From NCBI GenBank assembly GCA_013399875.1, contig VXAZ01006886.1:3403272-3467271 (forward strand): a stretch of 64,000 nucleotides of DNA, in the 5' to 3' direction. Made by a program: the position numbers and the translations under genes. Below the pieces are notes generated by a model. The model ran no database searches. It saw nothing but the letters and a program-made list of their open reading frames with translations, and was not told the DNA's origin. Shown one piece after another: positions 37,750 through 51,150 of the stretch; position 1 is the stretch's first letter; each line of letters begins with the position of its first letter. The stretch comes from Gymnorhina tibicen. Its lineage: Eukaryota; Chordata; Aves; Passeriformes; Artamidae.

Positions 37750-40700
37750 GAACAGAAAACACATATTGATAGATGGTTGTTCTTGGTGGCCGGTTGATCA
37801 ATCTCCTCCCATCAGCGGGTTTAAATGTTGCATTTAACCGAAACAGATGATCACTGCTGAGAAGCAGCACATAGTACCTCTGCACTGAACAAGCAAACCA
37901 TATAGATATTTGCTAGAGTCAGTTTAAGGATAGAAGGGGCCATCTGCCTGTGAAAGAACATACTTGGGGTATCCTGGAATGCCTGGGGTATCCTCTGTGT
38001 TACTGCAGTGGCCTTGAGCCAGAACTTACAGGGGAGGAGCCTTTGGGGAAAACAAATATAAAAGGCTTACTATGAATTTTCTGGTAAAAATTCAACCGAG
38101 AATAACTCAGGTGTCTTAAATTATTAGGAATGCAGAAAAAAAAAATCCTGAACAATAAAAGACCCACGATCTGTTAAACGGTCACCTTTAGGGCAAGAAA
38201 AGCTTAGAGAAAAGAGTGCCAAATTTGTAGCAGCGGGAGATTGATGCACAGTAACCTTACAAATTTGAAAAGGAAGCAGCAGTACTAAGAACAAAATAAC
38301 TTTGTGCTGAGTGAGTTCACAGCAACAAAGAGTTTCTGCCAGCCAGTAATGAACTACTTGATTAATGACATTGAATGGTATCATAAAACACTCCTGGAGA
38401 CTTTGGAGAACACTCAGAGCTGAACTCAGGTGCTTCCTTCCTGCAAGTTTTCCAATTCAAATGATCAACACCAGCTGTCAATAAGTATAAAAACTGTACT
38501 TAGCAGAGGTTAAAGCAGTATATTCAGTTCTTTGTGGTTAGAGTGCAGAAAACAACTGTAAAAATGGACAGGGAAAGTCATGTTTGTGCAATATTTGCAC
38601 GAGAAATGTTATTTTAAATGACATTTTGCTTTTTCTAAGCACTTAGCAGGAAACCTCCTCTGAAAACAGAAACTGGAGGAACCCTCAGCTGTGATGCGGT
38701 TTCTGTTAAAGATCTCCAAGCATCCCTGTCTGATTTAGCAGCACTTCTTGCAGTCCTTGTATATTTGTGTATTTCTCATGAACCCAGGTTATGGGAATGT
38801 ACCTCAGGTTCAAGTTCTTTGGGAATCCCAGGGCAGGAGGAGACCCTTTAGAAACCAGGGGAATTGCCCCAAGGACACACCTTCCAATGCCCTGTTTCTG
38901 TGGGAGAGGTAAGAGGATGGCTTTCACAGTGATGTAAAACGTGCAAAAATAAGTCTGCATTAAATTTTTGGTTTATTTCTCTTGGGCTTTGTACTCATTA
39001 AGACACTGCTCTCATCTTATGGTCAGTCATGGGTGAATTTTTAAAAAGCAGCAGTGGAGCTATATCAACTGAATTTCATGGAGTGTAAGCATCTAATTCT
39101 TGTAGTTGGCTTTGTAAGTCTTGCCACGTGCAATTTGCTTGATTTAAAAGCATTTTGGCACTTGAGTACTGTAGAAGTATTTCTGGAAATAATGATCTAA
39201 ATTGTTTAATGCATTTGCCTTATTTCCATCTGTTACAGGAGTCCTCTGGAGAATTAGAGCTCATGTAGCCTTGAACAGCTCTCTAAGGGGATACAAGGAG
39301 CTTTCTGGCCCCTGTTGGTTAATGACAGTTCTCTTCCATGCAGGTGTTTGATAGCACAGAGTAGCCTGATTTCCTGGTGGTAAGGATCATCTCATCTGTA
39401 GTGATGGAACTGCTCAAAATTAAGTATTTATGTCAAAATGAAGTAGGTTAAATTGAAATACATATTTCCAAAAATCTAAATTATTATCAAGTGGAGCAGG
39501 AATAAAGAAGCACCGTGTAATTAAAATTGAGTTAGTTCTGAGAATATTTACTGGGTATTATCTAGCTGTCGTGTTGTTTGACTAAACACGTAGCTCAGAA
39601 TTTGATTTGACATAAATTGTACAGCCTTAAGTTGCTTTTGCAGAAGTGATGATTCATTTGCATGGATGTCTCTTCATCCCCAAAGGCATTCCTTCACAAG
39701 GCCCATCTTGCCTCCCAACTGGCTGCTGACGTGCTGATAGTGCTTAACCACACTATTAATGAGTCATTAATCTGTAATAAGATAAAAAGCTCTTTTCTGC
39801 CTGGTGGAGCAGTATTCAAGTTCTACTTTTCATTCCCTAAATCTTGGATTTTGTGTAAACACGTAACCTAAAAGGCTTACGTTAAACATTGATGTCAATG
39901 GAATTGATGGATGTAGCTTTTTACCTGCTTTTGATCTGAGACCAGCTTTATCTGTGATTAACCATTTGTGGTTAATTACTGTGATTAAGGTTTTGGGAAT
40001 GATAGTGACTTGAGGGTACTGCCTTTGACAAAAGCTTCTGTCTTTGAGAGGGATCACAGCACCATTATTTTTCCTGTTTACAATCAAGATATATGTGTTT
40101 GGCCTAATCCTATTGCCTGAGTGTTTGTGGAAAACGTGTCAGGTGTTTGTGTGTGTTTGTGGGGTCCCAGAAATGGTGTTAAGTGAGTGTTTTCTGGAGA
40201 TGTGCATGCATGCTGGTTCAAACCAGATGAAATTGTGCACGATTTGGGTGTTTCTTCTGCACTGCATATGCTAATGTATGCTGTAGGGCCAGATGTAGAG
40301 AGTAAGGACAGCAGGTTAATGATAAGGCCAAGAAATAGCCTGCTTTCAGAGCAAGAGGCCCAAGCAGTGTTGTAAAAAATGAGTTTAAAAAAAATAATTC
40401 ACTTTGCATTATCCATACCTGCATTCAGGTAAAATAATTCAGAGGCAATAAAGTCCTGAGCTGTAAATTTTATTGCTTCACTGTTATTTTCTCTTGGCTT
40501 AAAAACAATGATACCCCATTGACGTTAATTCTAAATACATCCTTAAAGCACATGGTTGAGGAAGCAAGTGTCCTTGGCCATTGCAGGGCTGTTCAGCCTG
40601 TCGCTCTGTGATGTTCAGTGCTGTCAAGACTAACACAAGCATCCCCAAGCACTTGTGCACACACTGACACACACAGCCCACTGCTTTTCTTCACACCTTC

Positions 40701-41091
40701 AAAGCTGTGTCTTTTCTAGTGTGGATAATCAACTCCACTCTAAAAGTGCAGCAGCTATTTTTATTTAGTAAGAATGAGCTCGTGAGTTCTACTATGGACT
40801 TGAGTTTAGTTTTTCTCAGGGCTGTGTATCAGCATGATATGGCCACTTTTTCTCAAAACAGCTGCTTTGCTTCACTTTGTTTTATAAACCAAGGTTCTGG
40901 AATTTTTCAGCACCACCTTATGGTGCCTAGAGAATTAGATCCTGGGAACTCTAGCAGCAAGTATAATTAAAAGTAAACCCCAGAGTCATAAGCTGTGTTA
41001 AATATGGTGAGAATGATGCTTGTTTTCCCCCCGAAGTTGAAAATGCTGAAGGATACCTTCATGGTAATGCGTGTGTCCTGTTTGACTTTAG

Positions 41092-41280
41092 CTCGATGCT
41101 GTAGAAGAGGAGGATGTGCCCAAGGCAGGATATGAGCTCCAGAATACAAGGCCTGTCAGAGCCATAATCATAAACCTGCCAAGAGAGCACAGTTGTAATT
41201 TCACAGAGCCAGGGTTGTCACTGAGCACTCTCTGTCTTCCCTGGAATATGAGTCTGGTGTCAGCGCTTCACCATTATTAG
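41092..41280 (+). other. Unexplained open stretch behind an acceptor-like site (possible cryptic exon)
   Basis: GTCCTGTTTGACTTTAG ends at 41091. From the next base a frame stays open for 62 codons, starting L-D-A-V-E-E-E-D-V-P-K-A-G and stopping at TAG 41278-41280. The same frame is blocked by stops at 41074-41076 and 41089-41091 (the acceptor's own TAG), so it opens exactly at the site. The only internal ATG is at 41248. A donor-like ATG|GTAAGA lies at about 41308, past the stop. The peptide does not match the glypican region expected next. It could be a cryptic or alternative last exon, or chance. Confidence 0.2.
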
Positions 41281-44200
41281 AGTTGAAAGATGAAGGACGT
41301 AAATATGGTAAGAGTCCAGGATTTTGCTTGAAGCACAGCACTGAGCAAGGCAATCAATGGTTGGGATAATATTTATGGAAATGATGATACTCAAGATGAC
41401 AGATGATGTGCTTAGTGTTTCAACGAGACTTGTGTACACTTTATTCATTGTTTCTACTGCTTTCTTTTTTATTCTATGCACTTACTGTAAGCCCCCCTCA
41501 GATTGTGGAAGTTGTCTGCTGAAATTGAGTGTTATTTTCTATTATGAAATCAATTTAAACTACAAAAGAGAAATTAGATGTGCAGGTTCTTTTTACGAAC
41601 CTGGCTTTCCGTACTGTGGTTTGTTAAAAATGATGGATTTTGTAGCTGCATTGCTTTAGAATTTTGGCACTTCTGTTTGTTGTGGTTAATTTTTGGTCTT
41701 ATAAATTAACAAGGCATCAAACAATGAAGTTGGAGTGTTGCCGGGTTGGGGTCCAGACCCTGGTAAAAAATGCAGCTCGAGCATATTGGCAGCGAGGCTG
41801 CTTGTTATTCATTGTAAGGCGTCTGGCTATGGGAGTGTTAGATGTTTGACAGCATTGAATAGATTCCAGTCAGCCATACAAACTACCTCCACTGAAGTGG
41901 AAAGGACCATAAAATTGTTTTAGCAACAGCTAATTCTCCTGAGTCTTTTAAGGCTTTTTTCCCCTTATTTTTTCTTTAACCATTTGGTTGCCAGTAGAGG
42001 ATTTGCCAATTTAAACAATAAATGTTCCCAGATTCATTTCATTTTTAAGATAGTTAAGAAAGCTTTTTCACTGATTTTGCATTTAGCATAGTTTAGATAT
42101 TGGGGGAAAAATGACCAACACCCCCAAAACCCACCGACCATCTAAAGTGTACCTTGAACAATGTTACATTTCTTTGAATATAAAAACTGAACTATAAAGT
42201 AACTTTTAGCACTGTTTTTTCTATCAATAACTTCAGGTCCTATTTTTACCAACAAGGCATTTGGGGGCTGATGTGTTAATTTGTAGGTATTTTGTTTCGT
42301 GTCCCTGCTCACCTTTTAGGTGCTGCACACAGGCTTAGTGTGCTGCAGGTTCTTTCACAAACAGCTTGGGGCGTTGTCTTTTCAATCTTCAGCTGAAGAT
42401 GTGTGTTAATTCTTCTATCTTTATTTTGAATTCCTTTGATTTTTTTTTTTTTTCGTCCTAAGCAGCTTAGTCTGTGGATGCAGTGTGTGAAAGAACATAA
42501 AAATGTGTTCCTAGCTGTCACATATTTCATACTGTAAGTGCTGGCTGCCTCGCAGTGTGCCATGGTTCAGCCACGAACTGCAGTCGTGTCTGGCAGACAC
42601 AGTGACAGTAGCTTTGGATTATACCAAGGGAAGGTGGAGAGTGAGGAGGTCCTCAGCTGTTACAGCTTCATTGAAGGGACTTACAGGAACCTGGGGATAA
42701 TGTTTGGTTTTTCCATTTGTCTGAGTACAAGGCTGCAACCTGCTGACATTAGATGGGCCATGAGATTCGAGTGAAAAGCCACTTGGCTCTCTTGTCACCT
42801 TCTGCCCCAAAAGAGGCTGCCTCTTGTGAAGACCTCTGTCTTGTACACTGGGGAAAATGACATATTTCATCCAGCTGAGTACAAACTTCCCTTTTCCTCT
42901 CCTGTTTCCCAGTAATTATTCAGTTAGGTTAAGATTAATTGCAAAAATTGAGGAAAAAATCGCCATTACCAGCATTTGGTGTTACACTAGAAATGCTGTA
43001 ATGCTTCCCAGCTGTGCTAGGAAGGCACTGGGCAGCAGCATCAGCACACAGTGCTGTGGTGGATCAGGGCTCAAATGGTCATATTGTGAATAAACCTAGG
43101 GTACAGCTTGGAAACAGGAGCCTGGCGACTCATGGGGGGTGTGCCCTTCTTCTGTGGCAGATGAGGTGAAAGGCAATGGTGATTTTATTGTGCTTCTCTA
43201 GGCTTTTATTAATTGTAGTGAAGCTTGACTTATTTTTTATTCTTCTAGTCCATCTATACAAAACCTTCACTGAGTTTTCCTCTAGTCCACCTATGCCTAT
43301 ATGAGCCAGAGAAGTCGGCACAGTTTATATAAGGGAAAATGGAACTATAAATGGTGGTTATTGGACTTCTTGTACTTGCATTTAGAGGAGAAGACCTGCC
43401 TTTTCTTTTAAATACTTGAAGCCTAGAGAGAGATGTGGCCTTTTTAAGGCTGCACCCTTGTGTGCAGCAGCCAAATGCTTTCTGCAGCCATAGGACCAAG
43501 CAGACCAAGTGCCTGCCCTGACCAGCTTAAGGGGACTCTGCTCAGAGCAAAATTTGCCATTTATACGGAAAGAAAGATGCACAAATTTTGTCGTTTGTGA
43601 CATCAAGCAAGTGTTGGCTTATATGTCACTAACTGGAGATACTATAAAATACCTGATTTTTCAAGTTGGGACAGGGCCTGAGCATCCTGACAGCTGTGTT
43701 ACATCTGAGTTACTGCCAGTCACCGACACAACTTCCAAAGCTTATTTTTTCCAATGGTTAGAGCCTCTGTCTGCTTACCTGAAGTGTATATTGGTGCCTC
43801 TAATCTCTGTTTCTTTGCAAACCTGCTCTGCTCTACACTATCCCCTGTAGTCGTTTTCTGGGAGATCAAACAATTTTAATCCTCTCTAATGAAATTGTGT
43901 TGCTTTTATTGCGGACCCATAGCTCATGAGCTTGTGAGCCATGGCAACATGTGAATCCTCATTTTCCCAGAGGCGGGCCTCTTTGTTACAGAGTTCCCTA
44001 GAAGGCATTTACTACTGGAAATATTAATAAGGAGTGGAGGGTAGGGGAAAGAGAAGAAAATATAGTAATTTCTAGACTGTCTGTTTCAAGCATTCAAGTC
44101 TGTGCTTTGTAGCTGGAGTGGGATGAGGAGTGCAGTTTGAAAGATGAGCACAGGGCCCTGGTGTGTTGGACTGGCAGGAGGCAGCAGGAAGCTGGACATA

Positions 44201-45129
44201 CAGGAAGAGAATTGAGGGGCAGACGTCTGTCTGGACAGTGAAGAGCAGATTGGGGCATTTCTGTCCATCGCTGTGCCCTTACAGAAGGACACTTGTTTGC
44301 TCACATGGTGTCACAATGGAAGTACTCAAAGATGTGCACATATTTGTTTGAAAGGTCCATTGGCTCTTTTTAGGGAGATGTCTGTGCTTTGTCCCCCGCT
44401 TTCTTTCTTTGTCAATACTTTTGTTAAAAACTTCACTTAGTAAGACAATTTGTTTTGACTCACTGCTGTACTTGATGTATGGAGTTCACCCCTGGTTCTC
44501 ATTCCTAATATGCTCTCTATATTTTAATTACATGCTTTTCCCCCATTGTTTCCAGTGACTGAGTGTGACACTGCTGCCTTCTGTGGAGGCAAAAGGAGGT
44601 AATCCTTTTGTGCTGTGTACTAACCCAGGCTGTCACACCTTGATGGATTTTTACCTTCTCATTTTTATGTACCAAAAGTTGGAACTCATCTGCCTGCAGC
44701 GGAACGGACAACAAACATTTCCAAACAAGCCACAGAGAACAGCCCTGGGCCTGGGGGCAGCTGGAATTGTCTGGAATTGGCTGTGTCTGGCACAGGGCAG
44801 CCCCTTCCCCTCACAGAGAACCCCCCACCACCCCCAGCCAGCGCTGGGCACTGGCACCAGACACAGATGGGAATTCAGGGAGAAAGAGCTCAGACCAAGG
44901 AACACATCTTTTAAGGAACAGAAGATTGCAGGAAGAAGTTAAACAAGGCAAATTCTCAGGAATTGTACATTGTGCCTGGGAAAGGCTTTATTTGTCACAA
45001 GAATTTGTCATTTATGTTTCTGAACTGCTGGACATTGGCAGAAGGGGAGAGAGGCACATACGAAGAGCTGAAACAGTGATTTGAGGTAATGGAGAAAAAT
45101 TACACTATTCATAGTTAGAGTGAGACAGG
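41281..45129. other. Intronic sequence, no gene recognised
   Basis: A+T-rich intron with a T14 run at 42440-42453. Open frames up to about 125 codons (44565-44942, +) cross a G+C-rich patch with a poly-C stretch near 44821-44836 but show no family features. Confidence 0.7.
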
Positions 45130-45318
45130 CAGTGGTTTTGAGGGAATCTTGTTTGTGTGGAAAGAAAAAAGAAAGAGAAAAAAAGGCTAACCCCAGAGAA
45201 AGAGATGTAGAAGAATATGGAGGCAAAGGAGTGGGAAAGGAATGTAAGAAATTAAGACAAAAGGCATGGAAAAGAGCTAGAAAAACAGTTAGGGAAACCC
45301 CTCCCACCCCCCCCATTT
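45130..45318. repeat. Purine-rich tract ending in a C-rich run
   Basis: The + strand is dominated by G and A from about 45158 to 45297 (for example GGAAAGAAAAAAGAAAGAG). It then switches to a CCCCTCCCACCCCCCCC run at about 45298-45314. Such asymmetric tracts are low-complexity sequence and can adopt non-B structure. No repeat family is recognised. Confidence 0.7.
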
Positions 45319-48051
45319 GAGAGTCATAGAACTGGAGTGTGTTTTAAGGTTATATAAATGATAATTTTTTGCTGACTGTAGGAAGGTGTCAACATATGGC
45401 CTGGCCTGGCCTGGCTGGTCTTAGAAGCCATGAAGCAATATAAACTGGTTTCACTTGGGTTATTCTGAGAAAACAGATTTAATACAACAGGGGAGACATT
45501 TCCAGCAGCAGCGTGGCCACATTTACAGGTCTCCTTCTCCTCAACCAGGCTTAGCAACTTGAGCCATGTTATACAGAGAGAGCTGTGCAAAGTTATGGGA
45601 GCAGAGCACTGCTCTGTTGTCCCCCTGCTGTGGTGGCACTCCAGGCAGTGGTTTCCCTTTCCCAGTGCTGCTTGGCTGCAGTGCTGGGTTTTCCAGTAAG
45701 GCACGAGACATTCCACGTGATGGGTTTCCCTTGAAACCGTGGGGGGAAGGGTGTCACATCAGCCAGCTCTCAGCGTGTACATATTCATCTGGAGAAGTCT
45801 TTTCAGTGGTCGTGTTCCAGTTATTTGCCTCCTTTTTTTTGTCAGTTTGGAGTGCTGGTGGGGACGTACCAACATCAGTATTGTCTGTTTTGCCCTTTGA
45901 CTGTCCTGCTTGGTTAATCCTGCCATTTCAAGCTGGTTTTAGCCATATTTTGCCTATGCTAGAGGAGGCTTGGCTGGACTAATCTGTGTGTGAGTTCTCC
46001 AGAGCAGTCAGCCTGACCTTCTCAGGTGTGCCCTTCCCTGCTGTTCACAGCTGGGGAGGGACAGGAGTGTGTGAATGACCGCACACCCTTTCACACCCAC
46101 ACAGCAGCAGATCTTCAGGGCTCTTGTTCAGTTTCTTTTGCTCCTCTCCCTTTAATTGGGTCTATGCGTTTTACAAAAAAGGCACTTTGTGTTTTGTTGG
46201 GTTTTTTGTGAGGTGTGTGATGCATTACTCTGCAAGCTTTAATCATTAAGTATATATAATTTATACTTCTCCTTGTCTAAGCTTGCCCAGGATATGTCCT
46301 CAAGTTGTGGGGCTTCATCCTTGATGGAATTAGGAAGTCAGCTTCTTGCAGGATTTGAGCTGCTCCATTGATAGGCTCTGAATTTTGGTATGAGCTTAAG
46401 TCTTCATGATGATTAGTTGAACTGACATTTACCATGATCTGAAAGTAAAAAAGAATGGCTTGTTCGTTATCGTTAACTATGAAAATGTGTAATCGGTCCA
46501 TGATTCTATTTTGAGACTACATGTAGTGACCCAGGATTTCCAAGTCATAAGACATGATACACTTTAAAAAGTCTGTTCATGTTCCTCCCCAGTGCATATG
46601 AATCCATGAAAATGTTTCATCACTTCTTTACATTATTCTATAGAATAAATACGATTTTTTGACATCAGACTCCAAAGAAGTTGTCTTTGTGCCATCATTA
46701 CTTTGTGCACTAGTGAGTGAGTGAGACTTTTGAAATATTAGCTTGTCATTGCAAGGTCTGAGCGGTTCCAGTTTTCCTTGTGTACATCGTCTGTTTGTAA
46801 AATGCTTTCTGAAAGGTTAGGGACAGAACAAGAAAGTGTGTCCCTCACTGGTTTGCTGCCAAAGACCTCATGACCACTTTTGCTTTGGAGCATCTAAATT
46901 TTATTGAGCCAAGCCATAAGACAGTAAATTCTTTTCCATTTTTGTTATTTTTTTCCCCCCACATTTATTAAATTTCTGAGGAAAATTTCTCCAAGGAAGT
47001 ACACTTGCTCAAACAGCATAAGGGAAACTAAGATTTTAAAATTTGCTGGGATTTCATAGCCTTCAAAGCTGTGTGGCCTTGCAGGGTGTGTGGGATAGAG
47101 CCCAGTCCTGCTCTGTTCCCCACCTGCCCTTGTGGGTATCCTCCACATGGCCACAGTGGCCACTGTGCCCCCTCTTCAGCCTCGTCCCACCCAGCCATTG
47201 CTACCAGCTGGGGAAGGTGGGAAGGTGTTACACAGATGGCTTTCCCACAAAGTTCCTGAACCCAAATTATCTCTTGCTTTGTTTTTTGAAGCTGATTATC
47301 TTTGGGTATAAAAATTTAGGGTTATTTTAGGGTCATTTCTCACCGACACATTGGTCACGATTAGAAAAATAATCTGTCTTTTCCAGTGATTTGAGTGGTT
47401 TTGCTTAAGTGTTTGCTTCTAAAGTTTTTTTCCAAGTACTCCCTCGATTCCCTTTTTCTTTCATCTTAAAGTTTCAGATTTTTAAAATATACAGATAAAA
47501 ATTATATGCTGAAAGCATAAACGATCCAATGCTGTGTTACTTGTACTTGGCATTATTTAATTTACTTTCTCATCTACATACTGGCTGTTCTTTCACAGAC
47601 TGAACGGAGACCCCTCCTTTCACTTACCCCTGTGCTGCTTTGCTTGTCCCTTGCAGAGATAGGGACTGATAAAGTGAGCATGCTTTACAGCTGCCTTTTC
47701 AGTACAAAGTGCCTTCAACATATATGGCAATCAGGCCACTGTACTTGAGGTTAACCCCCAGCCCTCTGTGAGCTCAATCCTGAAAAATAAACAAAACTCT
47801 GGGAAAAGAGGTTTACTTGGCAGAATGACCGAGCTAACATTATGGATATAAAAACATAGGGCTCAGTTCCGCAAGAAACCGAGCATTCTGGCCCCAGTCC
47901 CATAAAGCACTTAAGCACAAGCTTCGTTTTCAAGTGAGTAGCAGATTGACTGACAGCTAGAAAGGCTGAACTCCTAATCCCTGACCCTGCGTGTGCAGCA
48001 GGACTCGGGTTGCTCGCTCAGTTGTGCCCCAGCCAGGGCTGCTCCTCCCCG
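45319..48051. other. Intronic sequence, no gene recognised
   Basis: A short GCCTGGCCTGGCCTGGCTGG pentamer run lies at about 45399-45418. The palindrome ATTCTATAGAAT occurs near 46634-46645. The phrase GAGTCATAGAACTGGAG at 45320 faintly resembles the reverse complement of a CR1 tail, but nothing beyond it aligns. Nothing else stands out. Confidence 0.65.
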
Positions 48052-48097
48052 CCCAGGTGGGATGGCAGGTCCCAGGTGGGATGGCAGGTCCCAGGTG
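48052..48097. repeat. Tandem repeat, 19-bp unit, about 2.4 copies
   Basis: The unit CCCAGGTGGGATGGCAGGT is present at 48052-48070 and 48071-48089, identical, with a partial third copy (CCCAGGTG) at 48090-48097. It sits in a G+C-rich patch of about 300 bases (47990-48300) with several CpGs and no coding signal. Confidence 0.95.
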
Positions 48098-51000
48098 ACA
48101 GCACCGGGGTTTCTGGGAATGGGCACCTGGGCATGGGTTAGGTTGTGCTGCCAACGCCTGGTGCCTTGCACGGGGTGGCCAGAGCAGCAGAGCTCACTGA
48201 TCTCCCTTGGCAGGGAGAGGAAGGAAAATGTGTGGAAACGCTCCCTTATACCCGACAAGAAGTTCCCACCACCCAGCAAATTCCCAGCTGTCCTGTGAGG
48301 GCTTTTGTGCTCAGTCTGTCCCCTTTTTCCTGAGCTAAGCTCTTGATTGCAGTGAACCACTGTGCACATGAGTTGTGCTGTCCAGGAGGAACAGACACAT
48401 CGAATCAAAGGGGCTCGTCTACGAGGGGAGAGGGAGCAAGCAGAGGGCTGATCTGTCACTCAGCTGTCAGGCATCCTGGCATTTTCATGATGAATTAGGC
48501 TCTGTAGATGCTTTGTGGCTTGGCTAACAAAGAGATTTTTTTTCCTTACCAGATTCCCCAGTGCTACCCCTACAGTACATGATTTTGCCAAGATGATTTT
48601 TTAATACTTTGAAAATATAATACACAGCATCAAATGCAAAGAGAAACCATAAACACTTATAATTCTATCATGTGTTTTTTCTTTGGTTTAAGATTGTGAT
48701 AAAGCTGCATTCTTGATACATTGCCAGTGTCTGCTTAATAAGGTTTTCTAATTTTATATGCTTTCTGTTTTTGTGTGCTTTTCCTTCAGAGACCGTGGGT
48801 TGGTTTTTTGCATCGCAAAAAATTTGCGTGTTCTATGGTTTTATATGCATTTATGATGTTTAGTGAGCAAGCACTAATTTTGTGTGTGTGTGTGGTGTAA
48901 GTTACAGGTACTTATTCCTTAAGAATATTTCTTTTCTGTAAAGTGAAGTGAGTACTGTAGTCATCAATCTTTCTTTGATCTCCTTAGTGTGTTTATATGT
49001 ATCAACATCTGAAACTGATTTGCTGTCTGAATCTTGCTATTCTGTTGGTATTGATAAGTAATGGAAATCAGTCTTCTGGTCTTTAATTTTTGGACCCTGG
49101 TGTAAATTGGTGTTAGAGTATGAGATGACGTTCCCTTTATTTTTGCGTTGATGAGCATTCACAAAGTGGAGGTGACAAAGTTAAGGCCACACATTCCTGT
49201 GTTCTGCAAAAAGTCCTTATTGGCTTTCCACAAAACCATGAAACTTTCTTATTTTGAACCAGCTTGGTAGTGAATTACCTAAAAGGCACCAAGACTTCAA
49301 AAGTATATATTTTTGAGGTGGCTACTGATGGCAGAAAGTTGCAGAGAAAATAAGTGGAACAAAAGGTTAGTTCTGATTCGATAGACATGGCTGGCATTGC
49401 AAGCAGCCTTACCTCCCACACCGCATAGCAATGAGCAGGGAGCTTGGTGAGAAAGTTCAAACTGCAGAAGATTATCCTTTCACAAATAAATTCTTTTAAC
49501 AGGCCCCTGTTGAAAAGGGTAAGATTATACCTCTGAGGAGAAGTACCTCTCTGAAGAAGTGCTTATGCCACTTAGAGCTTTTGGAAACTCTTAAATCTTT
49601 TTGAGTAAAAGTAACAAACTTTTCTTCCTTTAATAAGATACACATTTTCTATCAAGAACAGGCCTATTAATTGTGAATTACTTAGGGACCTAATGCTCTT
49701 TGGAGGAAAAAAATACTGAGATTTGCATGGCAAAATATTTCCTTTTTATTGCTGTGCTTTTTCAGTGCCTGAGTTTCTGCAGCTTCCAAGCCATAGTATC
49801 TAGCACATTTTTATATTTCAGCTCATTTGCTTGGTATGAGTGTGCACTTTGCATTCTTTTGACACAAAGCCTTGAGTTACAGTGCCATCCACATTCAAAA
49901 TGATGGACTGGGAATATCCAAATACAGGTTGTCACAGTAAATTGTTCACTAGTCCAGTGTAAATACAGAAGCTCTCTAAATATACTGAACACGGGCAAGA
50001 TCATATTCATAGAGCTTACTAAAAGTGTAGATGTAAAAAATTTGGTTAAATGAAATTATTTTGATCTGTTTCAAACACATCATCTAAAGAAAGCAGTAAG
50101 ACTTAAGTGTGACAGTGATGATGATATGCCCAAAGTGTATGTACTGAATAGAAGTACAAATTGGAAATCGATGTAATATTATTTACAACTATTAAACTTA
50201 AATTAGGTCCCAGTTCTGCTCCAGGTAATGAATAATGAGTGAAGTATGGTGAATCCCAGTGGTAGGAGCCATGGTGAATATGTTTTCTGGGATATTTCGG
50301 TGATGTGACATCAAACATACATATTAGTATGTGTAACTGATCAATTTGATGTTTGTGTGACTTTCCTAAATTTGCTTGTCCAAAATAGACATTATGTCCA
50401 TTTACTTGAGGCGATTTAACTTTTTTGACCGTGAAGATATTTTAAGAGAAAACAAGCCCCTCTTATCTTTAAAAATCAGAACTAATAATTTTAATTTTCC
50501 GCAATTTTTCATCTTTTTTTGTCAAGGAAAACATAACATGTTCCTAATAAAACGTGCTGACATGGTTGGTATTGTGCTCTTGCACATTTTTTGTACTGGA
50601 AATTGTCTTGCTCTCTGCTTTAATAAAAGTTGCAATCTTTTGATTCCAAGGTCAGATTCTTGACAACCTTGACATTATTTAGATTCTGTTTAATAAATAG
50701 ATTGTGATACTGACATATGAGTAAAAGGTCCATAATAAACTACGGAAAACCATGGAAAATTGACAAAGAAAGTAGGATTTTCTGTGCCATTTCACCTGAG
50801 CTGTATGATCGCCATGTGGTTGCAAGGCTTTGAGGGGGAGCTTGTGTCTGTCAGATGTTGCTGCCGTCATTGGGAGCGAGCTCTGGTGCTTTGCTGCATG
50901 AAGATTTTGCTGTACGTGGTGAAAGCAGTGCTCTCCTGCATTTCTGAAAAACTGGATCTTGTTTTGAGTTGCAGGGAGGGAATATTTTCACCACCATCAC

Positions 51001-51149
51001 GGGGCATCCATATGAGAGCCTGCGCGCTGCTAAATTTACTTAGCAAGGCCCCGTTCCTTCTGAAACCATCACTCCGGCCTTCCAGTTCCCACCTTCCTGT
51101 GTTTCCTTATGGAAGGACAGTGGGGCAGGAAGACAGGACATAATGGTTT
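48098..51149. other. Intronic sequence, no gene recognised
   Basis: Includes a (TG)7 run at 48881-48894. The remainder is A+T-rich intron. A 127-codon open frame at 50760-51143 ends at the left edge of the next CR1 copy and has no family resemblance. Confidence 0.7.
48881..48894. repeat. (TG)7 dinucleotide microsatellite
   Basis: Seven uninterrupted TG units followed by GTG. Short, and probably mildly length-variable. Confidence 0.85.
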
Positions 51150-51150
51150 G

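Larger units (their letters stand above)
32992..41091. other. Intronic sequence, downstream glypican intron (left part)
   Basis: A+T-rich intron. The candidate element at 35090-35620 is listed separately. A 209-codon open frame at 36030-36659 begins at TTG, has no family resemblance and is not called a gene. An A17 run lies at 37733-37749 and an A9 run at 38139-38147. The segment at 36930-37730 is purine- and A-rich with a faded-repeat look, but I cannot assign it to any element. Confidence 0.7.

Noticed and set aside
46497..46515. TCCATGATTCTATTTTG resembling a CR1 terminal repeat
   Set aside because: The preceding sequence shows none of the CR1 3' region, so the similarity is limited to a common short word.
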